From Anderseniella sp039978075 (lineage in GTDB: Bacteria > Pseudomonadota > Alphaproteobacteria > Rhizobiales > Aestuariivirgaceae): a DNA stretch of 64,000 bases. The notes beneath the pieces were generated by a model that was given only the letters and a program-made list of their open reading frames with translations, did not search any database and had not been told where the DNA came from. Position 1 is the stretch's first letter. Every line of letters starts with the position of its first letter. The position numbers were made by a program, and so were the translations under genes. The stretch spans positions 744,001 to 808,000 of the forward strand of contig JBDWCA010000002.1 of NCBI GenBank assembly GCA_039978075.1. Reading direction: 5' to 3'. This document shows positions 1 to 8,967 of the stretch, piece by piece.

Positions 1-36
1 ATCGCCATGACCGGCTCGGAAAACTCGGATTTTCAT
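1..36 (-). CDS. partial CDS, possible metallo-beta-lactamase-fold hydrolase (N-terminus only)
   Basis: Only the first 12 codons are in the window, running off the left edge; they read MKIRVFRAGHGD. The ATG overlaps the stop of the upstream protease gene in an ATGA arrangement, so the two are probably translated together. Many ComEC-like metallo-beta-lactamase-fold hydrolases begin with a short strand followed by a G-H-G-D motif, which is the reason for the call. Twelve residues cannot prove a family. What is firm is an in-frame, translationally coupled start. Confidence 0.4.
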   Translation of the reverse strand, partial: MKIRVFRAGHGD

Positions 37-2093
37 CACATGCTTCCCACTTCTTTTGCCGCCCCGGCAGCAAGCGCTTCTCTGATTGCGCCCTCCGCTT
101 GGACGGCACCATAGCCCGCATCGTTGCGCCAATCATAGGAATGCCCCGGCAACGGTGCAGCGGTGCGCCGCAACATCCCGATGATCTGCGCCGCAGTCAT
201 CTCGACCTTGTTCTTTGCCGCGGCGGATTGCATAAGACCTACGAGTCCAGCGACATATGGACTCGCCATGCTGGTCCCAGTTTTCTCAATCCAAAGTGCA
301 TCGTCATCAAAGCCGTTGGCAGCCAGGATCGAGGTCCCTGGGGCTGCGATATCTGGTTTCTCACGACCGTCACGCGTCGGCCCTTGGCTGGAGGTAATAT
401 TCATTTTACCAGCCGTCTCATCATAATTCGCCACACAGACGATCCGCGCGCCGCAAGCCAAGCTGTTGACCGAACTGCTGTCGACATTCGACCCTTGCGT
501 GAAAAACGACGGGAATTGCCAATAGGCCGCATTTTGCGTTTTCAACAATTCACGTGGGTCATCGCGCTCAATCCAGCCATTATAACGCCCATCCCGGATC
601 TCTTCGCCAATCAGCTTGATTGTCCAAACCCCCGGCGTGACGCCGACCACCGGCCCCTCTAAGAACGGAGACATATAGATTGAGATTTTGTTGCAGCCGT
701 TGCTAGCATCATAGAGTTCATTGAAAATCGAAAGGAATGTACCATCGGGCAGCATCTCATTGCGAATGAACTCTCCTGGCGGCACGCGCGTTGACCAAAG
801 ACCACCTGGCGGCTTGATCTCTACTGAAATTCGGTCTTGTGGCTGATACCAGATTTCCAACTCGTTTTCCGAGATGTCCTCAATCCCACTTCCAGCAACG
901 ACCATCTCGACGCGCTCTTCAAGCCCAGTCGCCGCAATCCGGCCAGAAGTGTGGATGCGCCCCATGATGAAGCCGATATCCTGGGCGTGCTGCGGCGCCT
1001 CTTGGCCGGCATTCCCGGCCGAGACACAGATCGCGCGCCCGGGTTTAGTCAACGCCGAATCTAACCACCGCGACACGGGCGCGGAATCGTCATGTGGCCC
1101 GCCGTTGGTGCCCAGCGATATATTGATCGACACACCTTTGAGCTTGAGATCGTCCGCTAGTTGCAAAATGTAATCCACCGCATGTGCCAAACGCGCAGAG
1201 TCGTAAAACGACCGGCGTCGGTCGTTATCCTCAGGCAGGAGTGAAATCAGCACACCAGCGATCTTCGCTTTCTTGCAAACACCGCTGTTGCCTGCGGCAA
1301 TGCTCGCCACATGAGTCGCGTGAGAGCCCGGAGACATCTGTGTCTGAGGTTCCAGCAATTGAGGTGGTAACCCGATTGACGGTGACTTGTTGATCGCTAG
1401 ACTCATGTGCTTGTCAGTGATCTCAGACCCATAATCGAAGTCTTTGGGATGCTCGCGAAAACCATCCTCTTGTCCTTGATCCCAAATCCGAACGAACCGC
1501 GTGTCTCCGTTCTCGTCCAAAAAATCTGGATGCGCAAAATCGAAACCACCGGAATCAATGACCCCGATCAGAATGTCCTCTCCGTCGCCATGATCGAGAT
1601 TCAAGGCTGCGATCCCATCGCCAGCGAAGCTGCGATTGGCGGTGCTTTCCACTAATCCGTCATCTTGGGCAACAGGCGAATGGATCGTGTCTGCTAGTTG
1701 AATCGAAACAATGCGTTCATCCTCCGCGAGGGCGTTGATCTCTTCTAGCGTCCCGCGAATAGTACAAACGCGATCGCGTTGCGATACACTTTTGCCTCCG
1801 GCAAACCGTTCGTCGCCATCGCGAAGTATGGCAAAGACGCTGGCATCAATCTCATCCACCGCCGCATCGTTCTTACCCTTTTTCAGCGCACCAACGACTG
1901 CCGCGTCAGTCTTGATGCTATCCTGCTGCGAAAAATCCGTCCGCTGAACGGGCGCTTTAAACTTTGGCACTCCGTGTTTTTCGGAAAGTCTCAGCGATCC
2001 ATCAAACTCGGCCCTGGCAGAGTTCACTTCTGGTGAGCACCGCCCAATCGCACGCAAGCGGCCCCTAAACTTGTCTGACTCAAAGAGAGGCAT
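36..2093 (-). CDS. subtilisin-like serine protease (peptidase S8), no signal peptide
   Basis: The protein has 685 aa with a complete subtilase triad: Asp near residue 180 (VIDSGG), His near 258 (GSHATHVASIAAG), Ser near 608 (GTSMASPYVAG), and an oxyanion-region Asn in SAGNAG. It has no signal peptide, so it probably acts in the cytoplasm. Residues 1-150 precede the catalytic domain and could be a prodomain or sensor region. About 150 residues are inserted between the oxyanion Asn and the catalytic Ser, as in large subtilases with an inserted domain. Its stop overlaps the start of the next gene by ATGA. It sits at the edge of a mobile island, next to a possible metallo-hydrolase, so a role in defence or conflict is conceivable but not shown. 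The family call is secure; the substrate is unknown. Confidence 0.92.
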   Translation of the reverse strand: MPLFESDKFRGRLRAIGRCSPEVNSARAEFDGSLRLSEKHGVPKFKAPVQRTDFSQQDSIKTDAAVVGALKKGKNDAAVDEIDASVFAILRDGDERFAGGKSVSQRDRVCTIRGTLEEINALAEDERIVSIQLADTIHSPVAQDDGLVESTANRSFAGDGIAALNLDHGDGEDILIGVIDSGGFDFAHPDFLDENGDTRFVRIWDQGQEDGFREHPKDFDYGSEITDKHMSLAINKSPSIGLPPQLLEPQTQMSPGSHATHVASIAAGNSGVCKKAKIAGVLISLLPEDNDRRRSFYDSARLAHAVDYILQLADDLKLKGVSINISLGTNGGPHDDSAPVSRWLDSALTKPGRAICVSAGNAGQEAPQHAQDIGFIMGRIHTSGRIAATGLEERVEMVVAGSGIEDISENELEIWYQPQDRISVEIKPPGGLWSTRVPPGEFIRNEMLPDGTFLSIFNELYDASNGCNKISIYMSPFLEGPVVGVTPGVWTIKLIGEEIRDGRYNGWIERDDPRELLKTQNAAYWQFPSFFTQGSNVDSSSVNSLACGARIVCVANYDETAGKMNITSSQGPTRDGREKPDIAAPGTSILAANGFDDDALWIEKTGTSMASPYVAGLVGLMQSAAAKNKVEMTAAQIIGMLRRTAAPLPGHSYDWRNDAGYGAVQAEGAIREALAAGAAKEVGSM

Positions 2094-2548
2094 TTTGAAC
2101 TTCCTTGTAAATCATAGACGCAAGTTGACACTCAACCTCTGCGAATTCCGTCTGTGCTACCAAGTGGCGAAGCCAGGCTGCCTGCCTCTTCATTGATCAA
2201 CGTCCGCATTGGGAAATTGCACTCGCAGCACTCGTCAATCCGACCTACCAATCGAGCCAATACGGAGGTTTGTGTTCGAACAGATAGGTGCATGATAAGA
2301 GACGCTCCAGCCTTTAACCGGAGTTAGCTTGCAGTATAGTTGCCCTAACGTCAAGTAACAGGAAGCTAAGTCACATTCCCGCTTTCAATTTGACCATTAA
2401 GCCTCAGATGAGGGGGATACGGTATCCCCCTGTAGCTCTTACATTCGAACACACCATACTTGCCCATACGTCAACATAGCTGTACGGTGTCTCTAGCACA
2501 ATTGGTAAAAATCACGAGCAGTGTCTGCGAGTGATAAGGGGGCGGCCG
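2094..2548. promoter_or_regulatory. 455-bp divergent intergenic region with dyad and direct repeats
   Basis: This spacer separates the minus-strand protease from the plus-strand ATPase operon, and I find no convincing gene in it. At 2411-2431 there is a perfect dyad: 10-base arms (AGGGGGATAC and its complement) around one central base. That is too tight for a hairpin and looks like a protein-binding site. A direct repeat of about 15 bases (TTGCCC-two bases-ACGTCAA) occurs at 2340 and 2460, on either side of the dyad. The region probably holds both divergent promoters. Confidence 0.5.
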
Positions 2549-3100
2549 ATGAATCTACTCCTCAAGCGAGAGCAAAACAGTACAGCACTGTTTTCTTTGG
2601 TCCCCCTTCGGATCGGCAGTGGGGTCACGTTCACACTTCATGCTGTCTTGGAGCTCACAAAAGAAGAGCATGAACTCATCAAACATTACAAATTCACCAA
2701 AGCTCCTCTTGTGGTGAGTGATCCGATTGAAGATCTGAAAAGCAGTTTTCGTCCGGCCTTGTTTCTTGGATTTGTGGCCTTCTTTTTGTTGTGGCTGCTG
2801 ATTTCATTTTGGACAGCAATCAACTTGTCGATCTTAGTCGTGCTGGCGATGACGGTGGTCTACTTCAAAACTCTGCGCGAGCAGATCATAGTGAGTGATC
2901 TCATGATTGATGGGCGAAAGTTTCGCTGTGACAGTATTGTTGCACTCATCCAGAAAGAGGCATATTTGCAATCGATTTGCTCCTATCTGCGGCAAGTCCT
3001 AGAGAGCGCGAAAAATTGGAGTGATCGCGAAGTAATCGCCATTCCGCCTCTTAACAAGGAAGATGCTAAACAGGCGGTACTGAGGTCCTTACACGCATGA
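2549..3100 (+). CDS. hypothetical protein with two transmembrane segments
   Basis: This is the first gene of a three-gene operon, 183 aa from the ATG chosen here. That ATG has an AAGGGGG ribosome-binding site about 7 bases upstream; a GTG at 2531 is in frame but lacks one. Two adjacent hydrophobic stretches (around residues 70-110: LFLGFVAFFLLWLLISF and LSILVVLAMTVVYF) form a probable membrane hairpin with cytoplasmic N- and C-terminal parts. The stop overlaps the ATPase start (ATGA), so the two proteins are probably made together and may form a complex. I recognise no family. Confidence 0.75.
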   Translation: MNLLLKREQNSTALFSLVPLRIGSGVTFTLHAVLELTKEEHELIKHYKFTKAPLVVSDPIEDLKSSFRPALFLGFVAFFLLWLLISFWTAINLSILVVLAMTVVYFKTLREQIIVSDLMIDGRKFRCDSIVALIQKEAYLQSICSYLRQVLESAKNWSDREVIAIPPLNKEDAKQAVLRSLHA

Positions 3101-5193
3101 GCTTTCGGCCCATATACGAGGGCTGGGATATTCCGGGACGCTTGTCACGGCGAATACGCCAGGCCTTTGTTGGAATAGGTCTCAACAATGATGTGCGCGG
3201 CGCACAACAACTCGTACGAGAGATACACACCAAACTGGAAGAGCGGGACCTGAATACTCCTGCTGGACAGGCCGCATTCGCATCTGAGATTGTGGTATTG
3301 GCAGTAGGATATCGCAAAGCGGACCAGATTGCATTCACCGGTCATTTGACACGCATTGTGTACGAACTCATTGCTCATGAAGGCTGGTTTTCGATTCCTA
3401 AGCCTGAAGCTATTGTCGGTATGTCCCGGTCTGAACTATGGGAGATCGAAGATCATCTCTCTCGCACCAACACGATCATTGAGAATATCGATGACATACA
3501 AGACCTGACGGCAAATCTGATCAACTCGCTCATTAGGCCATTACTCGACCAACACCCCCAGCTGCACTCACAAAAAACCGAAATGGCGGATGAGATCTTC
3601 TTTCTGACAAACCTTGAGAATGTGATCGAGAATCTGCCGCAGACGGTGGAGCATGTACTTCAAACTCCGTTCGCTCCCGAGCTTGATGAACCGGCCTTGT
3701 TTCCCAGGTTACGCGATCGTTTAGAATACAATCTTCACGTTGCTTCCGGTGGCGGTCCGAATGACGGGGAACGCGTGCGATCAGCAAAACTACCAACCAA
3801 ACAGTCAGCCATCCAAGGCAGTCAGCTGATCGAAACCTATTTAGGCGGGACACCCGTAGAGGGCTTGCTAGATCATCCGCTTGAGATAGTTCTACCAACC
3901 GTTACCCGGTTCGAGCATCACCACATCGTTGCGGGCAGCGGGCACGGCAAGACTCAAACACTGCAACAGCTCATACTGCATGATCTTGAAGCGGTGGAGC
4001 GGGGCGAAGCATCGATTGTGGTGATCGACAGCCAAAGCGACCTCATTAACAACATCGCGGGTTTGGAATGCTTTGCGCCTGATCGGCCTCTGGCCGATCG
4101 GCTGGTGCTTATTGATCCGACCGATCTAGAGTGGCCAGTAGCCCTCAACCTATTTGATGTAGGATTGGACCGGCTTGATCAGTATTCGCAGTTGGATCGG
4201 GAACGACTCACCAACAGCATTTTGGAACTTTACGACTTTGTGCTGGGTTCACTGCTTGATGCCGGCATGACACAAAAGCAAACCGTCATTTTTCGATACA
4301 TCACCCGTCTGCTGCTTCACATTCCCGATGCCACCATACATACACTTCGAGCATTGCTCGAAGACGGCGGCTACGACAAGTACCAAGAGCATATAGCGAA
4401 GTTGTCTGGATCAGCCCGTGCCTTCTTTGAGAATGAGTTCAACGGTCGCGAATTCTCAGCTACCAAACGACAGGTGCTGCGACGCCTCTATGGCATTCTA
4501 GAGAACCAGACTTTTGAGCGGATGTTTTCTCACCCGAAGAGCAAACTGGATCTATTCACCGAGATGAATGCCGGTAAGGTGGTCCTCATCAATACCGCTA
4601 AGGATTTACTCAAAGAAAGTGGCACTGAAATCTTCGGCCGTTTCTTCATCGCCATGATCACGCAGGCCGCGCAGGAACGAGCGACTTTGGAGTCTGCTGA
4701 TCGCTTACCGACGTTTGTATATGTGGATGAAGCCAACGATTATTTTGATCGCAATATTGGCATCATTCTCTCCCAAGCCCGAAAATACAACGTGGGCATG
4801 ATCCTCGCCCATCAATTCTTGGGGCAGCTGGATGGAAAGCTGCAGGAAGCGATCTCGGCTAACACTTCCATCAAATTTGCCGGTGGCGTGTCGGCTAAAG
4901 ACGCACGCACACTCAGCAATGATTTACGCACTGAGCCAAGCTTCATCGAGCGACAGAAGAAGCTTTGCTTTGCCACCTTCATCAAGGGGCAAACCGAGCG
5001 TGCGGTTTCAATCGCAATTGAACCCGGCCAGCTCGAAACCCGATCGCGCATGGATGAAGAGAACCAACAAGCCATGCGTGAGCGCATGCGTCGGGAGTTT
5101 GCGGTGCATTTCTCTGAGCTTGAAACTGATCAGAAAGCGACTGATCCGCCAAGTGAAGATGGGCTTGATAATGGGGAGCCGATGGAATGGTGA
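3097..5193 (+). CDS. VirD4/TraG- or HerA-like P-loop ATPase
   Basis: The 698-aa protein has a Walker A motif near residue 280 (AGSGHGKT) and a Walker B near 541 (YVDEAND), followed by the LSQARKYNVGMILAHQFLGQL stretch typical of type IV coupling-protein/TraM-recognition ATPases. The first 260 residues are a separate, mostly helical region without membrane segments. Coupling-type ATPases pump DNA, or a DNA-protein complex, through a membrane pore; the N-terminal membrane anchor usual in VirD4 is absent here and could be supplied by the two-TM product upstream. It overlaps both neighbours, so the three genes form one unit. It could serve element transfer, or be a defence ATPase of the HerA type. 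The ATPase call is firm; the role is inferred. Confidence 0.85.
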   Translation: MSFRPIYEGWDIPGRLSRRIRQAFVGIGLNNDVRGAQQLVREIHTKLEERDLNTPAGQAAFASEIVVLAVGYRKADQIAFTGHLTRIVYELIAHEGWFSIPKPEAIVGMSRSELWEIEDHLSRTNTIIENIDDIQDLTANLINSLIRPLLDQHPQLHSQKTEMADEIFFLTNLENVIENLPQTVEHVLQTPFAPELDEPALFPRLRDRLEYNLHVASGGGPNDGERVRSAKLPTKQSAIQGSQLIETYLGGTPVEGLLDHPLEIVLPTVTRFEHHHIVAGSGHGKTQTLQQLILHDLEAVERGEASIVVIDSQSDLINNIAGLECFAPDRPLADRLVLIDPTDLEWPVALNLFDVGLDRLDQYSQLDRERLTNSILELYDFVLGSLLDAGMTQKQTVIFRYITRLLLHIPDATIHTLRALLEDGGYDKYQEHIAKLSGSARAFFENEFNGREFSATKRQVLRRLYGILENQTFERMFSHPKSKLDLFTEMNAGKVVLINTAKDLLKESGTEIFGRFFIAMITQAAQERATLESADRLPTFVYVDEANDYFDRNIGIILSQARKYNVGMILAHQFLGQLDGKLQEAISANTSIKFAGGVSAKDARTLSNDLRTEPSFIERQKKLCFATFIKGQTERAVSIAIEPGQLETRSRMDEENQQAMRERMRREFAVHFSELETDQKATDPPSEDGLDNGEPMEW

Positions 5194-6830
5194 AAATAAG
5201 CAAAGTTTCACGCTGGCTGATTGCTGGCACTGCCATGTTCCTATTGGTGATTTGGCTGATAAGCAAACCCTATTCACAGTACAGAAAGATATTTGCACAA
5301 AGCGGGGCCGAGTGCACAATTCGATTACCAAGTGAACTGTCTGATTGGGATTATTCGGATGAAAAAGAAAAATGCGCCATCCAAGAATTCTCAATTGTGT
5401 CGACCGGGGAAGCCGGGGCGCGTGGTAGATTTCATTTGGCATTCTTGGAGCTTGATGAAGCGGTCAATGATTATCATGACCAAACGCAATTCTCAGGGAT
5501 TACGAAACTTCTTGCAAAACATGAGAACAAATTTGTCGTAATCTTTGTGCATGGCTGGCGGCATGACGCTTCAATTGGCGATGAGAACGTAGAGCAATTT
5601 CGCACACTACTCGCTCATTCTCGACAGTTCCTCAACCAACGGACTGATAAGAATGACAAGATCGAAGTTATTGGTATCTATGTAGGTTGGAGGGGGCAAT
5701 CCGTCTACGAGCCTGAGCTTAGCAAATTCATAGGCAAAACCTTAGGCGAGTATTTGGACAGCGCTGTTTCAGCACTAACATTTTGGAGAAGAAAAGGCCT
5801 GAGCGAACGTCATGCTCCATTGCTGATTAGAACATTGGAGCAAATAGACGATTTGATCAAAAGCAGTGATCAACCCGCAAGTTTCAACAAAACTCTGGTT
5901 GTTGGGCATTCATTTGGAGGCAATATGCTTCTGACTGGCCTGAAAGAGAAAGCGCAAGTTCGTCTGCGTAGCCATATTGATAAATCTGAATTTCAGAGTC
6001 TCACTGGCGATTTGACCGTCCTTATCAATCCAGCGGCAGAAGCAGCAAAGTGGATAGATATTCAACGAACTGCTCGCGATGTCATAGGCATTGCTAAGAA
6101 CAATATGCGGCCCAGCTCAGATGAATGGAAAACGAAATTTCCAGTTGAGCAACGACCCGTCCTAATCGCACTCACCGCAGCTTGTCGATGGGCCGACGGT
6201 GAGCTTAAGAGCAAGAATGGTGATGAAAACGAAGTTGCATGCGATACTGCAACGGGAACGATCTTCCGGTGGGGTTATTTTTGGCGGATCTTCGATAGTG
6301 CATACCATAAAACACTTGGTCATTACGATCCTGACTATGGCAAGAACAGCCGTTTTCCAGTGAACGATCCGTTTGGCACAACGCACGAGGTGGTTTTGAA
6401 TCAATCAACTGGTTTTGAGACTGGTCTGAGCTATTTGGGCGATGCCAACAGGATAACCTGCGCAACAGTTGATGGTTGGCTGGACAAATCGAGAAAACAG
6501 GGCAAGAAGCAGGGATGGAGCAATTGGGACACTAGGTTCAAACCTAAAAATAACTCCCGTACACTATCTTTGCTGACATACACAAAAAAAGATGACAAGG
6601 ATATTGATAATCAATTTCGGCGTGGTTTATCTCTTCCTGGGCACTACGTTACAGATGGAAAAAAGAAGCCAGCTGGAGTTGGTTCTCGGCTTTCTGTTGC
6701 GCCATGGAATTTTCCGTTTTGGAATGTGCGGGCACTTAACGCGATCGAAGGACACAATGGATTTGTCAATTTTCCAACTTGGTGCTTGATAAATCAGCTT
6801 GTTCTCGATGACGCGAGTTTAAAAGACTGA
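5187..6830 (+). CDS. membrane-anchored alpha/beta hydrolase
   Basis: The product has 547 aa. An N-terminal hydrophobic segment (residues 9-24, LIAGTAMFLLVIWLI) suggests a single membrane anchor with the catalytic domain outside the cytoplasm. The HGWRHDAS stretch (oxyanion region, VIFVHGW) and a GHSFGG nucleophile elbow identify an alpha/beta hydrolase related to esterases and lipases. It overlaps the ATPase gene by seven bases, so it is the third member of that operon. A hydrolase attached to a coupling-type ATPase operon could modify the envelope for DNA passage or act as an effector; neither is shown. The base composition is A+T rich, like the rest of the island. Confidence 0.8.
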   Translation: MVKISKVSRWLIAGTAMFLLVIWLISKPYSQYRKIFAQSGAECTIRLPSELSDWDYSDEKEKCAIQEFSIVSTGEAGARGRFHLAFLELDEAVNDYHDQTQFSGITKLLAKHENKFVVIFVHGWRHDASIGDENVEQFRTLLAHSRQFLNQRTDKNDKIEVIGIYVGWRGQSVYEPELSKFIGKTLGEYLDSAVSALTFWRRKGLSERHAPLLIRTLEQIDDLIKSSDQPASFNKTLVVGHSFGGNMLLTGLKEKAQVRLRSHIDKSEFQSLTGDLTVLINPAAEAAKWIDIQRTARDVIGIAKNNMRPSSDEWKTKFPVEQRPVLIALTAACRWADGELKSKNGDENEVACDTATGTIFRWGYFWRIFDSAYHKTLGHYDPDYGKNSRFPVNDPFGTTHEVVLNQSTGFETGLSYLGDANRITCATVDGWLDKSRKQGKKQGWSNWDTRFKPKNNSRTLSLLTYTKKDDKDIDNQFRRGLSLPGHYVTDGKKKPAGVGSRLSVAPWNFPFWNVRALNAIEGHNGFVNFPTWCLINQLVLDDASLKD

Positions 6831-7051
6831 AAACTGCGCAGTCAGTCAATTTTTTTTGATCCCACTCATGGCTGCATATTCCTCTCGATTGCTGCTCATA
6901 TTGGCAAATACCGAACGGTGACAGATGCAACCTTTTCTGTCTTAGTCGACCTTTCTCGATAATCAACGAGCAGAAAGTTGAAAAACGATTTGATTGTCAA
7001 TTACCACCATCAAAGTCCAGGCGGTGAATTAGCTCAAACTAAAGTCGGCAC

Positions 7052-7900
7052 GTGCCAGTGAGAACGCCCATGCTCTCTCCTGCTGAAACAGGTGTGCCCA
7101 GTGATATCCTTGCACGGCGTAATCGCTTTCGCCGCTGTCCAAATGGAAAGCAGCTGCGCCTAACCGAGCGTGACCTGGCTATCCTGCAACTTCTCTTTCG
7201 CTATCGATACCTGAGAACCGATCAGTTGGTGCAGCTCTTGCAGCCACAATCAGTAAAGCGATTGGTTGAGCGTCTTGGGGACCTGTTCCACGAGACCGGA
7301 CTCATCAGTCGAGTTAATTCAACATCGGATCCATTCAAGGCCTTTTGCACCCCACTGATCTATGAGATCAGCAGCAAAGGTATTACCCACCTCGAGAGTC
7401 TAAAGGCACTGCCAAATCGAGCCGTCACATTCTCGCGCCGCAGGCGCCCAGCATTCAATCCACAACTCCATCACACTATGGCAGTTATTGATGCTTTGAT
7501 CCGGATCGAGTGCGAGACACGCAGTGAATTGAATCAGCGTTTTGTGCCGATTGACGAAATCCTCGCTCGTGCTCCGGACAAAGTTTGGCAAGCACGGAAC
7601 CCGCTATCGATTCCGATTACACTCTTACCTTCCAACAATCATCCGGTCGTCAAGCGCCGAACAGAGACCCATCTCATTCCCGATGCGCTATATGGCATTG
7701 AATACTTGATTGACGGAAAGAAACGCTATCGTTTCTGGGCACTAGAATGTGAGCGCACCACGCCAACCAGCAGGTCGTCGACCTCTGCCTCAAGCAGAGC
7801 CCTAAAAAAGGCCACGTATGATGCACTGCTCAGCACCCGCGCCTATCGCCAACATTGGGGTATTCCCAATCTGAAGCTGAAGATGATTGAGGTTCGCTGA
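7052..7900 (+). CDS. replication-relaxation family protein (mobile-element accessory)
   Basis: The 282-aa product has an N-terminal winged-helix region (LTERDLAILQLLFRYRYLRTDQ, then a QSVKRLVERLGDL helix) typical of the Replic_Relax family found on plasmids and integrative elements, where it is thought to help initiate transfer or replication. The C-terminal half keeps the ALECERTT stretch and basic helices seen in the family. The start is uncertain: GTG at 7052 or ATG at 7070, neither with a clear ribosome-binding site. It lies between two coupling-type ATPase genes, which fits a DNA-processing role in element mobilisation. Confidence 0.65.
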   Translation: MPVRTPMLSPAETGVPSDILARRNRFRRCPNGKQLRLTERDLAILQLLFRYRYLRTDQLVQLLQPQSVKRLVERLGDLFHETGLISRVNSTSDPFKAFCTPLIYEISSKGITHLESLKALPNRAVTFSRRRRPAFNPQLHHTMAVIDALIRIECETRSELNQRFVPIDEILARAPDKVWQARNPLSIPITLLPSNNHPVVKRRTETHLIPDALYGIEYLIDGKKRYRFWALECERTTPTSRSSTSASSRALKKATYDALLSTRAYRQHWGIPNLKLKMIEVR

Positions 7901-7949
7901 ATTGGCTAATTTAATAGAAAGCACCCGCCAACGACGGGTGCATGTTTAG

Positions 7950-8288
7950 TCAGTATTCCTCGGGAAACATGATCGTCAATACTCGCACAGTCACCTTTGG
8001 ATCAGAGGGATCTTCAGAGTGACGCGAGAGTGAAGGATCGAAGTAGTCAATTTTGAACATGACCCGATAGTTGTCTGACGACACGATCGCGCAGTCATGT
8101 TCACCATATGGGTCGTTATCGTCAGTGAAGTCATCGAACAATGCGACGGCATGCAGTATTTCTTGGCGGGCCATCTCATCAAGGCTCGTTACCGCCCTAG
8201 ATAGATAGACTCTTCCGCACAAGCCTGTGGTACGCAACACATCATTCAGTGCTCTGATGCGATCAAGACGTGGAGCAATTGTACTCAT
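7950..8288 (-). CDS. DUF3768 family protein
   Basis: The 112-aa protein begins at an ATG preceded by GGAGG. It matches the DUF3768 pattern: RIRALNDVLRTTG at the start, a FTDDNDPYGEHDC centre, a FKIDYFD stretch and a VRVLTIMFPEEY end. The family is common on plasmids and genomic islands of alphaproteobacteria; its function is unknown. It is small, acidic and probably cytoplasmic. The family call rests on motif memory and is fairly sure. Confidence 0.75.
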   Translation of the reverse strand: MSTIAPRLDRIRALNDVLRTTGLCGRVYLSRAVTSLDEMARQEILHAVALFDDFTDDNDPYGEHDCAIVSSDNYRVMFKIDYFDPSLSRHSEDPSDPKVTVRVLTIMFPEEY

Positions 8289-8363
8289 GGGAACCTCCGC
8301 AGCTCTGCGCTGCATTTCACAGCATGTGAAACACAGCGATGAACCGCGAAGGCAGTGTGTGCA

Positions 8364-8450
8364 TTATCCCATGACCACTGCCCGGTGAGCGCTTTCATCA
8401 GCGAAGATCTCTTCTTCCAACGCGAGCGCCTCAAACAGTACGGTGTTCCG
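8364..8450 (-). pseudogene. fragment similar to the C-terminus of the RuvC-like gene upstream
   Basis: This 29-codon minus-strand frame ends in TAA and is preceded in frame by TAG. It reads RNTVLFEALALEEEIF then a short tail, closely resembling RNMIVFEALALAEAVIF at the end of the gene at 8482-8967. No start codon or upstream body is present, so it looks like the decayed 3' end of a paralogous copy. It lies directly downstream of the intact gene. Confidence 0.5.
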
Positions 8451-8481
8451 GGCTGACTAGTCCAAATCTCGATTGATGACT

Positions 8482-8967
8482 CTAGCCCTTGGCTGCAGCT
8501 AACTGTTCGGGCGGCCCAAAGATAACTGCTTCCGCGAGTGCCAAAGCTTCAAACACGATCATATTGCGTGGTTCGAAGTCGAAGAAACGGCGCTTCCTCT
8601 TGGGCAAGTATCCAATTAAATCAGGATGCCTCGTCACCGCACTCTCTGCTTCCTCATACTTTGATTGGAAGCTGCGTGAGCGAGGTACCGACACATCGAG
8701 AACATAGTTGTGACTGGCCAGTTCAGCGATGGATGCAATGAGGCGCTTGGACAGTTTGCCTTTTCGGCAATCGTCATCACACTTCTCGGTCACGACCACA
8801 TCAGGCTTTAACGTGTTGATCAGCTCCTGGACGAAGGCAACCAGATCAGTGGCTTTTCCTGAGACCGTGGTGGTAACTGCCCAATCGAGCAGCTGCGTGC
8901 CTTCAAGGAACACATACCCAACACGGCCAGAGGACACCGCCACTGACAACACCCTAAGCGTTGTCAT
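8482..8967 (-). CDS. RuvC-like (RNase H-fold) hypothetical protein
   Basis: The 161-aa protein opens with a strand-turn-strand unit (LRVLSVAVSSGRVGYVFLEG) resembling RuvC-type resolvases, in which that strand normally carries the first catalytic Asp. Here the equivalent position is not acidic. A later VVVTEKCDDD stretch and a C-terminal FEALALAEAV helix fit the same fold. It may be an inactive or divergent RNase H-fold protein. Its ATG lies inside the end of the XRE gene (14-base overlap), so the pair is cotranscribed and may be a regulator with its effector. Family assignment is tentative. Confidence 0.45.
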   Translation of the reverse strand: MTTLRVLSVAVSSGRVGYVFLEGTQLLDWAVTTTVSGKATDLVAFVQELINTLKPDVVVTEKCDDDCRKGKLSKRLIASIAELASHNYVLDVSVPRSRSFQSKYEEAESAVTRHPDLIGYLPKRKRRFFDFEPRNMIVFEALALAEAVIFGPPEQLAAAKG

